Part shown: positions 1-11,601 of the stretch, piece by piece
Numbering within the stretch: the stretch's first letter is position 1
How the letters are laid out: every line of letters begins with the position of its first letter
Source of the DNA: Megamerina dolium
Taxonomy: Eukaryota > Arthropoda > Insecta > Diptera > Megamerinidae
Length of the DNA stretch: 64,000 nt
Direction: 5' to 3'
Assembly: GCA_963854835.1 (NCBI GenBank)
Contig: OY978529.1
Span: 3,568,501 to 3,632,500, forward strand
Notes under the pieces: model-generated
What the model was told of the DNA's origin: nothing
Seen by the model: the letters and a program-made list of their open reading frames with translations, nothing else
Database searches by the model: none
Program-made: the position numbers and the translations under genes

Positions 1-984
1 AAAACGTATAAAATTACCATAAAGTAATAATAAATATTTACATAAATGCATTCGTACACAGTGATAACAGAAAGCACTAAATAAGATATCATATTACGAC
101 CGGCCCTCAATACAAATAAGGCCTGTATCTGTAGAACATTGACACTGGAGCAATACGAAGAAAAAAAAAAAAAAAACAAAATTAATAACTTGTATTTGCT
201 TAAATTAAAATTACGCTAAAATGAAATGCAAATAAAAAAAAAAAAATAAAATATATAAAATTACTTAATAAGCCGCAATTTGGCATTAAAAACCATATGC
301 GTTTCGGTGTGTGATTATTAGCGCCAGCATACTTCACAATATTTGAGAAGGTAGATATAACCAAAAATATGTAGCTGTGTATATTTTTACTCGTATGGAC
401 ACATATGGTTAAAATTCTGATTTGTTAATTTTGTATTTTTTTTTCTTGGTTTTGTTTGTTTGGTAGAGTAAGTATTCATGCACAAAAATTATGCTATATA
501 CTCGTAGCAGTGTTGCTTAGTCAATGTGTTGCGCCATGTGTGTTGTGTACAAGTATTATGCGCTTTGGTGATGCCCGGCATTGAACTACATTCGACTATC
601 AGTTGAATAACCTCGATTTTGGATGCTGACTGTATCGTGGTGTGTGTACCTACATGAATATATGCTTTTGGTGAATTTCAACTCGATAGCATTTAAACTT
701 GTTTATTGTTCTTGCTTGCTTGCTTCTCAATATTCTTTCTTGTTGTTATTGCTGTATGATTGTACTGCTGCCACTTCAATCTACACTTGTTTGCTTCTTG
801 TTTTTGTTTTTCTTCTAGCCTCTCTTTCATCTACTTGAACCTCAAAGATTTGACTTTTTCATCCTCTTCTCAACAACATCTGTTTCAGTGATTAAGATTG
901 CACTGAAGTGATTTCATTCCTTCTGGAAGGGCATCGTTTTGGGGAAATATTGAGTAGTATGGTGGAGGAGTAAAAAAACGTATA
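1..984. other. AT-rich sequence, no gene seen
   Basis: A/T homopolymers and simple sequence with no splice-flanked open frame on either strand. By inference this is intron of the minus-strand cytohesin gene. Confidence 0.5.
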
Positions 985-2221
985 ACCGAGGGCGGTTCCA
1001 GAACTACCCGACCTGACATATACATGGCGGCAGTAGTTTGAAAAAAAATTACTTTGGTGAAAAGTGGCATCAAGGCACCATGTTGTTTAGTATTTTTTTT
1101 TTGTGCCCTCGAAAGTTAACAACCTCAGTGAAATTGTAAATATGGAAAAAATTGGTCACCATTATGTAATTCAAACTTTCATTTGAAAGGTCTCAGTCCA
1201 ACGAATATTAAAGCCGAACTAGATTCAACTCTGCAGGAGTCTGCTTCTTCGTTTACAACCATAAAATATTGGGTGGCAGAGTTTAAACGAGGTCGGACCG
1301 AAGACGAACAGCGTAGTGGTCAACCAATTGAGGTGGCCACGCCAGAAACGGTTAAGAAAATCCACAAAATGGTATTGGATGATCGCCGGTTGCAGATGCG
1401 TGAGCTAGGTGAAATTACAGACATTTCAAAATGTGCTATACATCGTATATTCACAGAAAATTGGGAGATGAAAAAGCTGTGTGCAAGATGGGTGCCGCGT
1501 TTGCTCATAATAGAACAATAACAACGTCGTGAAGATGTTTCTATAGAGTGTTTGGCGATGTTTTACAGTAATAAAGATGAATTCTTGCGTCGATTCGTAA
1601 CCATGGATGAGATATGGGTCCATAACTTCACACCTGAGACAAAAGAGCAGTCAAAGCAGTGGACTGAAAGGGGAGAATCGTGTCCAAGGTTATGGCGTCT
1701 GGTTTTTGAGATGCACGTGGCATAATTTTTATTGATTATCTTCAAAAAGGAAAAACAATCAATGGCGAGTATTATGCTAATTTGTTGCAGCGTTTAAGTG
1801 ATGAAATTAAAGAAAAAAGGCCGAATTTGGCGAAAAAGAAAGTGTTGTTTCATCAAGACAATGCATCAGTTCACACATCCGCTATTGCGATGGCCAAAAT
1901 CAATGAGTTAAAGCTCGAATTGCTTCAGCAAGCACCTTATTCGCCAGATTTAGCTTTTTCGGATTATTTTCTATTTCCAAATTTTAAAAAACTAGCTTAG
2001 TGGTAGAAGATTTGCAAACAATAAAGAGGTGGAGTCTGCGGTAGATGGCTATTTTAATAGAGCTAGACAGTTCATACTATAAACAGGGTATCGAAGCTAT
2101 AGAATATCGCTGAAGAAAAGTGTATAGAGCTAAAAGGAGATTATGTTGAGAAATAAAGAACAATTTTCCCAAATTTGTTGTGTTCTCTTTGATAGGTCGG
2201 GTAGTTCTGGGATCGCCGTCG
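985..2221 (+). mobile_element. Mariner (DD34D) element, frameshifted
   Basis: About 1.24 kb, flanked by TA. The inverted ends share CAGAACTACCCGACCT, one at 1009 and its complement near 2193. The transposase is readable from about 1141 in several frames: an N-terminal helix-turn-helix (LKGLSPTNIKAEL), a linker with KLCARWVPRLL, then VTMDE, HQDNAS and SPDLAFSDYF. The last two catalytic Asp are 34 residues apart, so the class is DD34D. The HFTPETKEQSKQW style suggests the irritans/vertumnana branch. A frameshift near residue 13, a stop at about 1519 and a frame loss around 1690 make it inactive. The same left terminus occurs at 48718 in front of a different transposase. Confidence 0.85.
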
Positions 2222-3140
2222 TATGTACATAATTAAAACAATACAAAGCAACAACAACAACAAAAGAAAAATATACCCATTTATGGCCGTCTATCCAACG
2301 AATACAGTACATTTACCCTCTCAACAATTTAAAACCGCACACACACAGCCACAAAATCGCTTCATGTGTCAGTGAAAATATTGTAAAAATCCAACAAATA
2401 CAGCAAATACAGAAAGAAAGAATTCATTTTCTTCACCAACAGCATCCAACAAACATTAACCTTATCATCATCATATTGTTTGTATTATTTTTCATTTTCT
2501 CCTTGTGGTTTGAGATATTCACCATTTTTTTTTTTTTCTTTGTCTTTCCATTTTTCGTTAATATTAACCAAAGGGCAACAATAAAATGCTAGATGCTGTC
2601 GTTGATTTCTTCGTTGTATAATAATTCTTTGCTTAATTTTGAAGAATTTATTCATATTTTTTTTTTTTTACATATATCAAAACTTTCAAAAGATAGCAAC
2701 AGCAGAAGCAGCAGCAACAGAAAGAATAATAAAATTCTAAAGAATCTGAAAATATTTGCCCCAGAAGTATTCCCCATTAAAAATTGAAATAAAAATATAA
2801 TGAAACAACATTGTTTATAGTATGTGTGCGTACTATTACGAGCACTAAAGCACGTGACAAATGTTTACCGTTTTTATGAGAATGTTCCCAACGAGAAATA
2901 TGTGCGACAATATCCAACAATAAATCATAATCAAAAAAAGCAAACAAATTTGTGAAAAATTCATTTCAAATCTATTTAACTTGGGGAAAAACTAAACAAG
3001 AACTATATACACTCTTAAATATAGATTCTCTCAGCAAAAAACCAATCATTTTCACTAACAATAGCATCTGTCCTCTTGTATCATAGGCAGCTCATGCAAA
3101 ATTTCGTCAAAAAATCTCAATAATTCTTCAAATTAACGTG

Positions 3141-3242
3141 TCAACCAGCCAGTGGTTAGTGTGTTAGTCTTCTGAGTCGTAGGTCGTTGGTTCAATCCCC
3201 AATTGAAGCACAACTATAATATCGAAAAAATTTTTCTTTCGC
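3141..3242 (+). repeat. tRNA-derived SINE, head fragment
   Basis: Matches the head of the SINE family described at 62835. It has an A-box-like CAGTGGTTAGTGTG, a B-box-like GGTTCAATCCC, and the junction ATATCGAAAAAATTTTTCTTTC that follows the tRNA part in full copies. The body is missing. Confidence 0.7.
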
Positions 3243-3487
3243 ATTTAACGGCTTAAAATTCACTTATTTCCCTTAGTGTAATTTCCCCCCACCTGAGTAA
3301 CTGGAATATGTGCATAATAGTAGGGGTTCCATAAAACTTGCTTCATATTGGAAAAAATTCGGAAAGGTGATTATTTAGACCAATTGAGTTTTGGCACACG
3401 TAAATCAGTTTACGAAACAGCTTTTATTTTCTCCAAGCACAAGTCTGAGGCACTCTAATGAAAACTCAGATTTTTACCAGAAGATAG

Positions 3488-3811
3488 GTTAGGTTAGGTT
3501 ATGTGGCTGCCCTCTCTCTGAGAGGACACACTTAGGCCAGAAAGGCCCATTGTGATACCACCGAGCTTCTCTTCCAATACTGTTGTGCGTGTTAAATTTG
3601 ATCAGTTTTAGAAGGGACCTACTTATATTATCCGGTTCCAAACGGCAGAAACCTTGTGACATCACTTTAACTTAGTTTTGTCACAGAGCTCTTTTTTCAG
3701 AAACATTTTTTGCCAATCTTGCCGGCAGGTGGGTACCGCTCGAAAGAAAAATCTTTTCGATATTAAATTTTGTTATGCTTCAGCCGGGGATTGAGCTCAC
3801 GACCTGCAGAT
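3488..3811 (-). repeat. SINE, subfamily A (LINE-like tail)
   Basis: Minus-strand copy of the SINE. In element orientation it runs from the end of the tRNA-like head (CAGGTCGTGAGCTCAATCCC) through the conserved body to a tail containing GGTATCACAATGGGCC, GGCCTAAGTGTGTC and GGCAGCCACATAACC, then repeated CCTAA units. The first part of the head is lost. Confidence 0.75.
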
Positions 3812-5986
3812 AAAAATTGAAAAACGATGTCAAGTCCATTAAACTTGCTCCAAATTAGACCAAATTCGGTATGGTGGTTGTTTAGACATTGATAACTCTT
3901 CGCACCTAGAAGTCAGATATCAAAACAACTATACAGATAAGTCTGAACTACTGTAATTAATGAGCAAACAAAATTTCACCAAAATTAATACAGATTTTGT
4001 GGTGTTGAGTGATTTACGCTAACTGTCGTAATATAAGAGTAAGACGGGACTTGTATTTCTGGAAAATTGAGCTTAGTTCTATCAAAATTTACCAATCCGT
4101 GTACGAATTACCTCTATCACGTTTTATTACGAAAATATAGCCGATTGTAATCGCTAAAATGCGTTATTTGAAATACTTGACGCTATAGCTGAGCGATCAC
4201 GAATTTTCCAGTTATCTGGGTTATCTTCAGATCATTGTCATTGAGAGATTTTTCAATTAGAAAACGATATTATTTAGAAAATTTATATATCAATATTAAT
4301 TTCGGAAGACATATACCGGATTATTTCAAAATTAGATGTGGTAGAGCCATTTCGTAAACAGGTTAATTTTTTAAGGTAAAAATTCCACACCAATAATCTT
4401 AAGCGAACCCAGAAAAAAGAAAAAATCACCTTTCAACTTAATACCCACAAATTGTTTTATTTTTTACAATATACTATCATAAAAATCTGGATTCGGAATT
4501 AATTTCAACAAAAATTTATCGATATAAAGAATAAAAAGAAATAAAAAAATATCCTTATCTCAGTTTTCTTTAATGTTAGAATTTGGAACGTGAAAATGTG
4601 GAACAAAATCACAGCAATTAGTTAACTAAACGTTGACTATGGTTTAACTAATACTACGTATTCGCTACGAATTTGGCTAACCAAAGCATTGAAATAAAAA
4701 TAAATATAGTAGCTATTGGTTAACTAACGGTTAACCAATAGTTAACTAATGGTTAACTAATGGTACTATAGAGTTTAAATAAGTGCTGATAATAATTATA
4801 TTACTTAAAATCTTCTCATTAGTTAACCATTGCAAGCAAATTCCATTCTTAATCTCTGAAATGTATGATATTGGAATTTTATTGCTGAGATTGTGGCTTA
4901 TCAATGGAAGAGTTATTTTAAAAATTTCCATTGGGTCATTATGTTTTTAATTTTTTCAGGTTTTATTATTATTATTATATTTTGTTTTTTTTTTTGTTTT
5001 TGGGAAGAAACATATTGTAAATAGTACAAAGCGCCACCATGACTTTATTTTCGTATATATTTATATATTTTATATTTGCGAATATAAAAAAAAAATAAAA
5101 AAAGTTTATGTAAATACACTACTAAGCCAGCCATCAACAGTACGTACATATTAGCAGCAGTAACAGACGATTTATTACAATGCCTATATACGAGTTGGTA
5201 TATGAATAAATGCGTATGCTAGTATTAATTTGGTTTCTCTCCTCTCTTATACTGTTTCCTCAATAGTAAAATAATGTTGGTTGGCCTCATTTCTTCCCAA
5301 AAAGCATTCAAGAGCAGTCAACCCAATTTTTTAAAGTTTGAAGAGTCGAACCGCTATGCCGCAGTTTGGTTGAAATAGTGAACGTGAGCATTTTTTTATT
5401 ACAAGTTATAAATCATTCTATAGTACTTTTGCTCTTTTTTTCTATATATATTTCTTGTTTTTATTCATAGATACATGTGTACGAATGCATGTACCTATAA
5501 AGAAATGTATGGAGTAGGTACAATGCAGCGATTCATACAACGATTTATAATCAATTCAATTCTGTACATACATATCGTACGTATGTGCGGTAGATATTTG
5601 TTGGAATTACAATAAAATGAAAGCAACAACAACAATAATCATTTGTTAAGAACATCCGAATAACACAAATGAAAACAATTTAGAAATGAGCACAATGCAT
5701 TATTTATGAAAATAGAACCATTTGAGAGAGGAATAGTAAATTGTTCAGGCTTCAAAGCAAGAAAAGGGGAGGCATTTAACTTAGCCCCATATAATGTTGT
5801 GATCGTCTATATTGAAAATTTGCTTAAAAAGTAAATTTCAATTAGAGAACACTTTAATAAAGAATATCATACATAGAAGTTGGATAGTATTTACAGCATT
5901 TTGGATAGCTATAGTTTTTAAATCATTCCAATTTATTGTATAGATTTTTATGCTATATATATTTCGTTGAATTTATATCAGGTGTA
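3812..5986. other. AT-rich intronic sequence
   Basis: No gene seen. It holds a cluster of GTTAAC motifs at about 4618-4830 with a 12-bp stem hairpin at 4713-4741, and assorted short A/T tracts. Confidence 0.4.
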
Positions 5987-7142
5987 GTAAAAAGAAATCC
6001 ATTATTTTTCCAATAGATGGCTTTAGTAATCTGTACCGCGCTAGATGGCGTTAGAAAGATAGGAATTCGTACTAAATAAACTTTTCAGACAGTTTTTTGA
6101 TTGCTTGACTCAGTATTGTGTGAGCACGCGTCAAAAATGCACACCAGTAAAGATTAAATACGTCATATTTTATAGTTTTTCTTCGATTAAGGCGAAAACG
6201 CAAGTCAGACGGCTGAAAATGTGAATAGTGTTTATGGTCCTGATACTGTAACAGCCAATCACTATTCTGGTTTCGCCAATTTGTCGATCCCCAAAGCTCT
6301 GCAAGGACAATTGTCGAAAATATCGATAAAATAATGGAAAACGTCGAGTCTGACCGTCATGTAAGCACTGTTACTATTGTCCAGGAGCTAAACATTGCGC
6401 AAAAAACCATTTGAAACCATTTAAATAAGGCTGGATATAAAAAGAAGCTCGATGTATGGGTGCCACACGAGTTAACGCAAAACAACCTCATGGACAGAAT
6501 TTCCATTCGCGTATCGCTGCTGAGTTGCAACAAAATCGATCCATTTCTGAAGCGAATGGTTACTGGTGATGAAAAGTGGATCACTTACGACAACGTCAAG
6601 CGAAAACGGTCGTGGTCGAATCGCGGTGAGCCAGCGCAAACGGTAAATTTTGCTATGTGTTTGCTGGGATTGGCAGGGAATCATCTACTATGAGCTGCTC
6701 CCCTACGGTCAAACTCTTAATTCGGACTTGTACTGTCAACAATTGGATCGTCTGAAGAAAGCAATCGCCCAGAAGCGGCCAACTTTGGCCAATAGGAGAG
6801 GAATTGTGTTCCATCTAGACAACGCCAGGCCACACACATCTATAGTGACTCGCCAGAAGCTCCGGGAGCTTCGTTGGGAGGTTCTTATGCATCCACCTTA
6901 TAGTCCGGACCTGGCACCAAGTGATTACTACCTGTTCCTGTCTATGGCGAATGATGTTGCTGGTGAAAAATTCGCCTCAAGAGAAGCTTGTGACAATCGA
7001 CTGTCCCAATAGACGTTTGCCAATAGAGACAAGGGTTTCTATGAGACTGGCATTTTGAAATTACCTTCAAAATGGCAACAAGTTATCGAACAAAACTATA
7101 CTAAATAAAACCATCAATTTAATGCAAACATTTCTTTTTACT
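5987..7142 (+). mobile_element. Mariner (DD34D) element, degraded
   Basis: The inverted ends AGTAAAAAGAAAT (from 5990) and ATTTCTTTTTACT (to about 7142) bound a 1.15-kb element. Transposase pieces are clear: a linker with KKKLDVWVPHELTQNNL, LLSCNKIDPFLKRMVTGDEKW, then from 6650 a 120-residue piece with GIIYYELLPYGQTLNSDLYC, HLDNARPHT and SPDLAPSDYY. The second and third Asp are 34 residues apart. Stops and frameshifts break the N-terminus, the region near 6650 and the last 30 residues. A 5'-truncated second copy of the same family runs off the right edge at 63709. Confidence 0.85.
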
Positions 7143-8477
7143 AGACCTTATATTATTGTAAATTCACTAGACAAGAAAACCATTAGTTATAATCATCTTA
7201 AAATATTCAAAAGAATACACTCACTCATTTCTCCACCTTAAATGGATTTCACTTCCACTTTTTCAAATGCAAACCATGTCAATGATGCTCAATAAATAGG
7301 GCACACCTTTTATTTATAGCGCGCACCATAAAAGGGTTAAAACATGTTGCTAATACATACTTGAACACTTATTTAGAAAACATACAAATATTTTTGCAAA
7401 TACATAAATACAAAAAAATCAGCATTAAAAAAAAAACCTACAGAAAAAAAAATGGCAAATCACCAACAATAATAGAAATAATAATAACAAATAATCAACC
7501 ATAACAAAAAAAAAAAAAAAACTATTGAAATACAGCACAATGGAAACGAATAAAAATAAAAAAAAAATTGTGAAAAAGAAGAACAAGCAAAAATAAATTT
7601 GCATAAATCACCGTAAACTTATATGCGGAGGTATATAGCACTGAAGACATGAGAAAAAAAAAAATAACAGCAGCAGCAACATCAATAAGAACAAAATGAG
7701 GAAATTAGAACACGGTGTACTATAAATGTATAGGTAAGATGCTCGTACTACATACATATGTAGTTGCATTGGGTTGTGGAGGTGTGGGACAAAAGTATCT
7801 ACATAATGTTGACAAACGCATTTTATTTTTCTCTAATAAATTGCGTTAAAATGAGACACAGCTATACACATCAAGCATCAACATACATCTACAGATACCC
7901 AGTGGGAAATTGTGCTTGGCCTCATTGCTGAATTCCAAGAGTATTAAAATTTGGCAGCAATGGACTGTGTTTCCTTAAATGAATGATTAATCTTGCAACT
8001 CGTGAGCCTATTGGTGAGTCATTGATAAGATGTCATCATAACTGTCACTCTAGAGAGCTATCATTAAATTTGTCTCATTGCCTAAAAGTCTTCCTTTGTC
8101 GTTCCGGTCTTTCTGGAAAATATTTCTATAAACATTACCGGTCACGGCCAAATGTATAGAAGAACAATTTTGAATAAGAATCCCAGGCTAGAAATATTCA
8201 ATTTAATCGGTGAAATTTTAGAACTTGCCCTAAAGTTGAAAAGAAAGTGGTTGTTCAACGCTTTTCTTTCTAGAGAAAGAGATTTCCATGAAATCTCATC
8301 TTTTGATAAAATTTGCTCTCCTGAAGAAACATACTTAACCACTAACTTCACGCTTTGGGGACGCACCCATGTAAAATTGTATGATTTCTAAAAAAACGCG
8401 TTCTTCGTCCCTACAGAAATCAAATGTATGACCGAACGAGCTTAAGTCGAACTAAGCTACTTTCGAACTAAGCTACT
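7143..8477. other. AT-rich sequence, no gene seen
   Basis: A-rich runs and microsatellite-like stretches. Overlapping open frames at 8142-8391 lie on both strands and show no family motif or splice support. Confidence 0.4.
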
Positions 8478-8830
8478 TTCGAAGCCATTGCCTTATCGGT
8501 AGGCAAGCAAATAGACTAGGGACAAATTTTACGACTATTGTAGAAACTGTCAGGATTTTGATGAGGAAGAAACCGCAGAACACCTTCTGTGCGGGTGCAT
8601 GGCTCTGAGCAGGAGGAGATTCAATACGCTCGGAATCGACTCTCTTGACAGCATCACGGAAGTTGCAAATATAAAACTAACCAAGATTATTTCGTTCATT
8701 AAATCCACAGGATGATTTAGAGAGGACCCAGTGGGATAAGGATAATTAAGCTTCAGTGGTATGACAATGGGCCTTCAAATGGCCTAAGAGCGTCGCAGGA
8801 CAGCCACACTATCTACCTACCATGACCGAC
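8478..8830 (+). mobile_element. LINE 3' end (LOA/I-like), truncated
   Basis: C-terminal end of a LINE ORF2: GHCLIGRQ-like lead-in (read SHCLIGRQANRLG), then after a frameshift YDYCRNCQDFDEEETAEHLL and CGCMALSRRR, the cysteine-histidine motif that follows RNase H in LOA/Bilbo-like LINEs, then IISFIKSTG and a stop. The 3' UTR carries GGTATGACAATGGGCC, GGCCTAAG and GACAGCCACAC before CTACCTACC. These three blocks reappear in the same order in the tail of SINE subfamily A in this window. Clade assignment is tentative. Confidence 0.7.
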
Positions 8831-9290
8831 CCAACCTTAATTATTTTCTTTCCTCAACATTTTTCCAAAAACATTCTTATCCCTTATACCAATTCCTTAG
8901 GGGGCTCTTTACTTAAATGTCCCTTCAGGCGTCAAATGTATGACCGATCTCTATTAAATTTCTTTCAACATACTTACCCTCTATATCCACACCTTAGGGT
9001 ACTCTCCTACAAAATTTACATATTTTTAAAATAACCTCCTGGCAGCACTATATCTCTTAAGAAGACACCCATACAAAATGTGATTAAAAACTCATGATAT
9101 ATAAATCTATAAATATATGATCTATAAATAAATCTAGCTGCCCAGGAATCGCTTCTCGGAGGGTGAATTGTAACTTCGTCCCCTAATTGTTCTCAATATT
9201 TTTCCCAGCAGACTTCACCCTATCTCCATTCCTTCAATGGGACTGCAATACAAAATTGACAAAGAAGTTCATTACTGCCCAGGCATTTTT
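8831..9290. repeat. Degenerate repeated motif
   Basis: Imperfect repeats of a segment with GTCAAATGTATGACCGA followed by TTAAATTTCTTTCAACATA-like sequence occur at about 8420, 8930 and 9850, with weaker traces at 9180. They are interrupted by SINE pieces. Family unknown. Confidence 0.35.
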
Positions 9291-9291
9291 T

Positions 9292-9740
9292 ATAAATGAG
9301 CTCTGTGACAAAGCTCAGAAAAACGTGATGTATCAAAAATGCTGCCACTCGGAATCGACTAATAATATCGTAAAGATTTTTCTTTCGAACAGTACCCACC
9401 TGCCGGCAAGAATTGGCAATTTTTGCGGCAGTAACAATTTGCCAAAAATGCTTCTTAAAAGAGCACTGTGACAAAAGTAAGTTAAAGTGATGTCACAAGG
9501 GTTCTGCCGTTTGGAACTGGCTAATATAAGTAGGTCCCTTCTAATTCTGCCCAAATTTAACACGTAGAAGAGTATTGGAAGAGAAGCTCGGTGGTATCAC
9601 AATGGGCTTTTCTGCCCTAAATGTGTCCTCTCAGAGAGAGGGCAGCCACATAATCTAACCTAACCTAATATAAGTAGACACCTTCTAATACGCATAGCAA
9701 TATTAAAAAAAGAGGCTCGGGCAAAGGACTCTTCGGAGCC
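9292..9740 (+). repeat. Cluster of three SINE fragments
   Basis: A partial body (9292-9368, GAGCTCTGTGACAAAGCTC). Next a headless subfamily A copy (9370-9670) with TTTTTCTTTCGAACAGTACC, TGATGTCACAAGGGTTCTGC, and the tail GGTATCACAATGGGC to CAGCCACATAATCTAACC. Then a short subfamily B tail (9664-9740, GAGGCTCGGGCAAAGGACTC). An open frame at 9187-9471 is only the SINE body read through. Confidence 0.7.
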
Positions 9741-10745
9741 AATAAAACACGCTCTATCTGCATCAATTAATGAGACTGCAGCCTAAAAGAACAGAAAACC
9801 AAGTGAAAATCGACAAATAATATCACCAGCCCAGGAATCGTTTCTAGCGGAGTCAAATGAAAGGTTGGTCTCCATTAAATTTCTTCTACAATATTTTTTC
9901 TTAACATATCTCATCCCCCTGGAGAGACCTCCATATTTCTCTATCACTCTCTCACTCTCTTTTTCTCCCTTTATGATACGCCAATCTAGATTGTCGATAA
10001 ATGCGACAAGTCATTGATGAAGTGTTTTCCAACTGGGAAACTAAACACATATAATAGTTGGGGGGAAACAGCTGCTTGAAAAAATGAGCACAGAAATATA
10101 CTTGTATTGCCAACAAATGAACGCATACTCCAAGATGTTAAGTAGCACAGATATAGCACACATATGTAGACTTCCATACACGCTCACGCTCACACCCTAA
10201 CACGCCACGCCAAATCAGCCACACATAAATTCCCAGTGAAAACAAAAGATTTATGTTGGGTTCATTTTGGTCGTTTGCTGCTGCTGTGCTTGGCGGCTGC
10301 TTTGGATGTTGATGTTGCTGTTGCAGATGCTGATGTTGCTACTTGCGGGTGAACAAATACCCACATACTCGTATGTTTAAAATTAATTTGCATAGTGAGG
10401 AGATGAAGCTCGAAAGAGTCTGGTATAGTAGATGGGTAGTAGGTATCTACGGTACGAGATTTATATTATACGAGTAAGCATGATGCAAATAAACATACTC
10501 ACACTTCAACAAAAGTAATTTGCCACGTCCATCGAAGTGCAAATGAATCATAAAATTTTCAAAGAAAATGTGGTTTTTTTATGTCATATTTTTTGCGAAC
10601 CACATAGCCTTACGTTCGCCATATTAAGGCAAGCTGTACAAGCAGTATGGATAACAGAATGACATGATAATTTTATAGTTTATAGGTGTAGATCAAGAAA
10701 CAGGTTGCCTTTTTGGTAAATTAATAAGTTTAGGCTTAGAATTTA
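9741..10745. other. Simple-sequence rich, no gene seen
   Basis: Contains CTCTCTCACTCTCTTTTTC at about 9947 and a TGCTGTTGATG-type triplet region at 10275-10345. No coding signal with splice support. Confidence 0.4.
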
Positions 10746-11110
10746 GAGATGAGCAGAATAGACCCTAGGCACTCACTCAATATACCATTGTGCCAAAGCC
10801 CTAAAACGATAACATAACATCACCATCCAACAATCTCAACCTTGTTCTCACAAAAGCTGAGCACTGGTTATAGCAAATGCTCCACTTGTCATGAGTAACC
10901 TCAGGTTCTCAATTTCTGCTCCTCAGTAGTTGGAGAAACATCTCCAGTCTCACTAAGTTCTCACTAAGCTTTTCGCCAATCTGCATTTTCGAGTACAGAC
11001 TACCTTTTATGGATCGAACGCACATAATTGTTGATCCATCACAGGAGATCCACAAAACTGACGCCAAAGACTGATCCTGGAATCGTAGATATACCGTAAA
11101 CTTCAAGGCC
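10746..11110 (-). mobile_element. LINE C-terminal remnant (I-like, uncertain)
   Basis: In minus orientation it reads pieces such as CSAFVRTRLRLLDGDV, resembling the CPAL-x-R-x-RLLG segment near the end of RNase H LINE ORF2. The DNA is related to 29390-29610 (ACTTCCTTTTATAGATGG against CTACCTTTTATGGATCG) and to 23310-23400 (AGACCCTAGG against AGGCCCTAGA). Heavily eroded. Confidence 0.4.
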
Positions 11111-11169
11111 AATCGGTCAATTCAGGTTCAAAATTGCATTGGCGACAGCCTGACTGTCAGTGCAAATGC

Positions 11170-11601
11170 CGATGTGCATCCAGTATCATTATCAAGACAA
11201 TTGGTAGAAAAGTGGATTGCTGAACTTAAACGTGGTGGTACCAGCACAAACGATGCAGAACGCAGTGGACGCCCAAATGAGACAGAAGACGCAAATTGAA
11301 GGTGCACGAGCTAGCTGACATTGTAAGGATATCAGATGGTTGTGTTTTTACCATTTTATACGAACATTTGGGTATGCCAAAGCTCTGTGCAAAGTGGGTG
11401 CCGCGAGAGCTCACAGTGTTTGTGACAATGGATAAAACATGGCTGAACCATTACACACGACAATCCAATAGACAGTCAGCTAAGTGAACAGCAGTCGACG
11501 AATGGAATCCAAAGCGAGCAAAGACGCAACAGTCGGCCGGTAAGGAGATGACGTCTGTATTTTGGGATGTGAACGGAATAAGATTCATTGACTATATCCA
11601 A
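11170..11601 (+). mobile_element. Mariner (irritans-like), left part
   Basis: Transposase pieces: the linker WIAELKRGGTSTNDAERSGR, then KLCAKWVPRELT, FVTMDKTWLNHYT, and the run into SAGKEMTSVFWD and FIDYIQ. This is the irritans layout, with the region between RELT and VTMD deleted. The frame ends abruptly at 11601, where a LINE is inserted. The rest of the element resumes at 13029. The 8-bp ATATCCAA is present at 11594-11601 and again at 13021-13028. Confidence 0.85.

Noticed and set aside
9187..9563. Open frames on both strands
   Set aside because: They read through SINE body sequence; the matching DNA recurs as a repeat with no constant frame.
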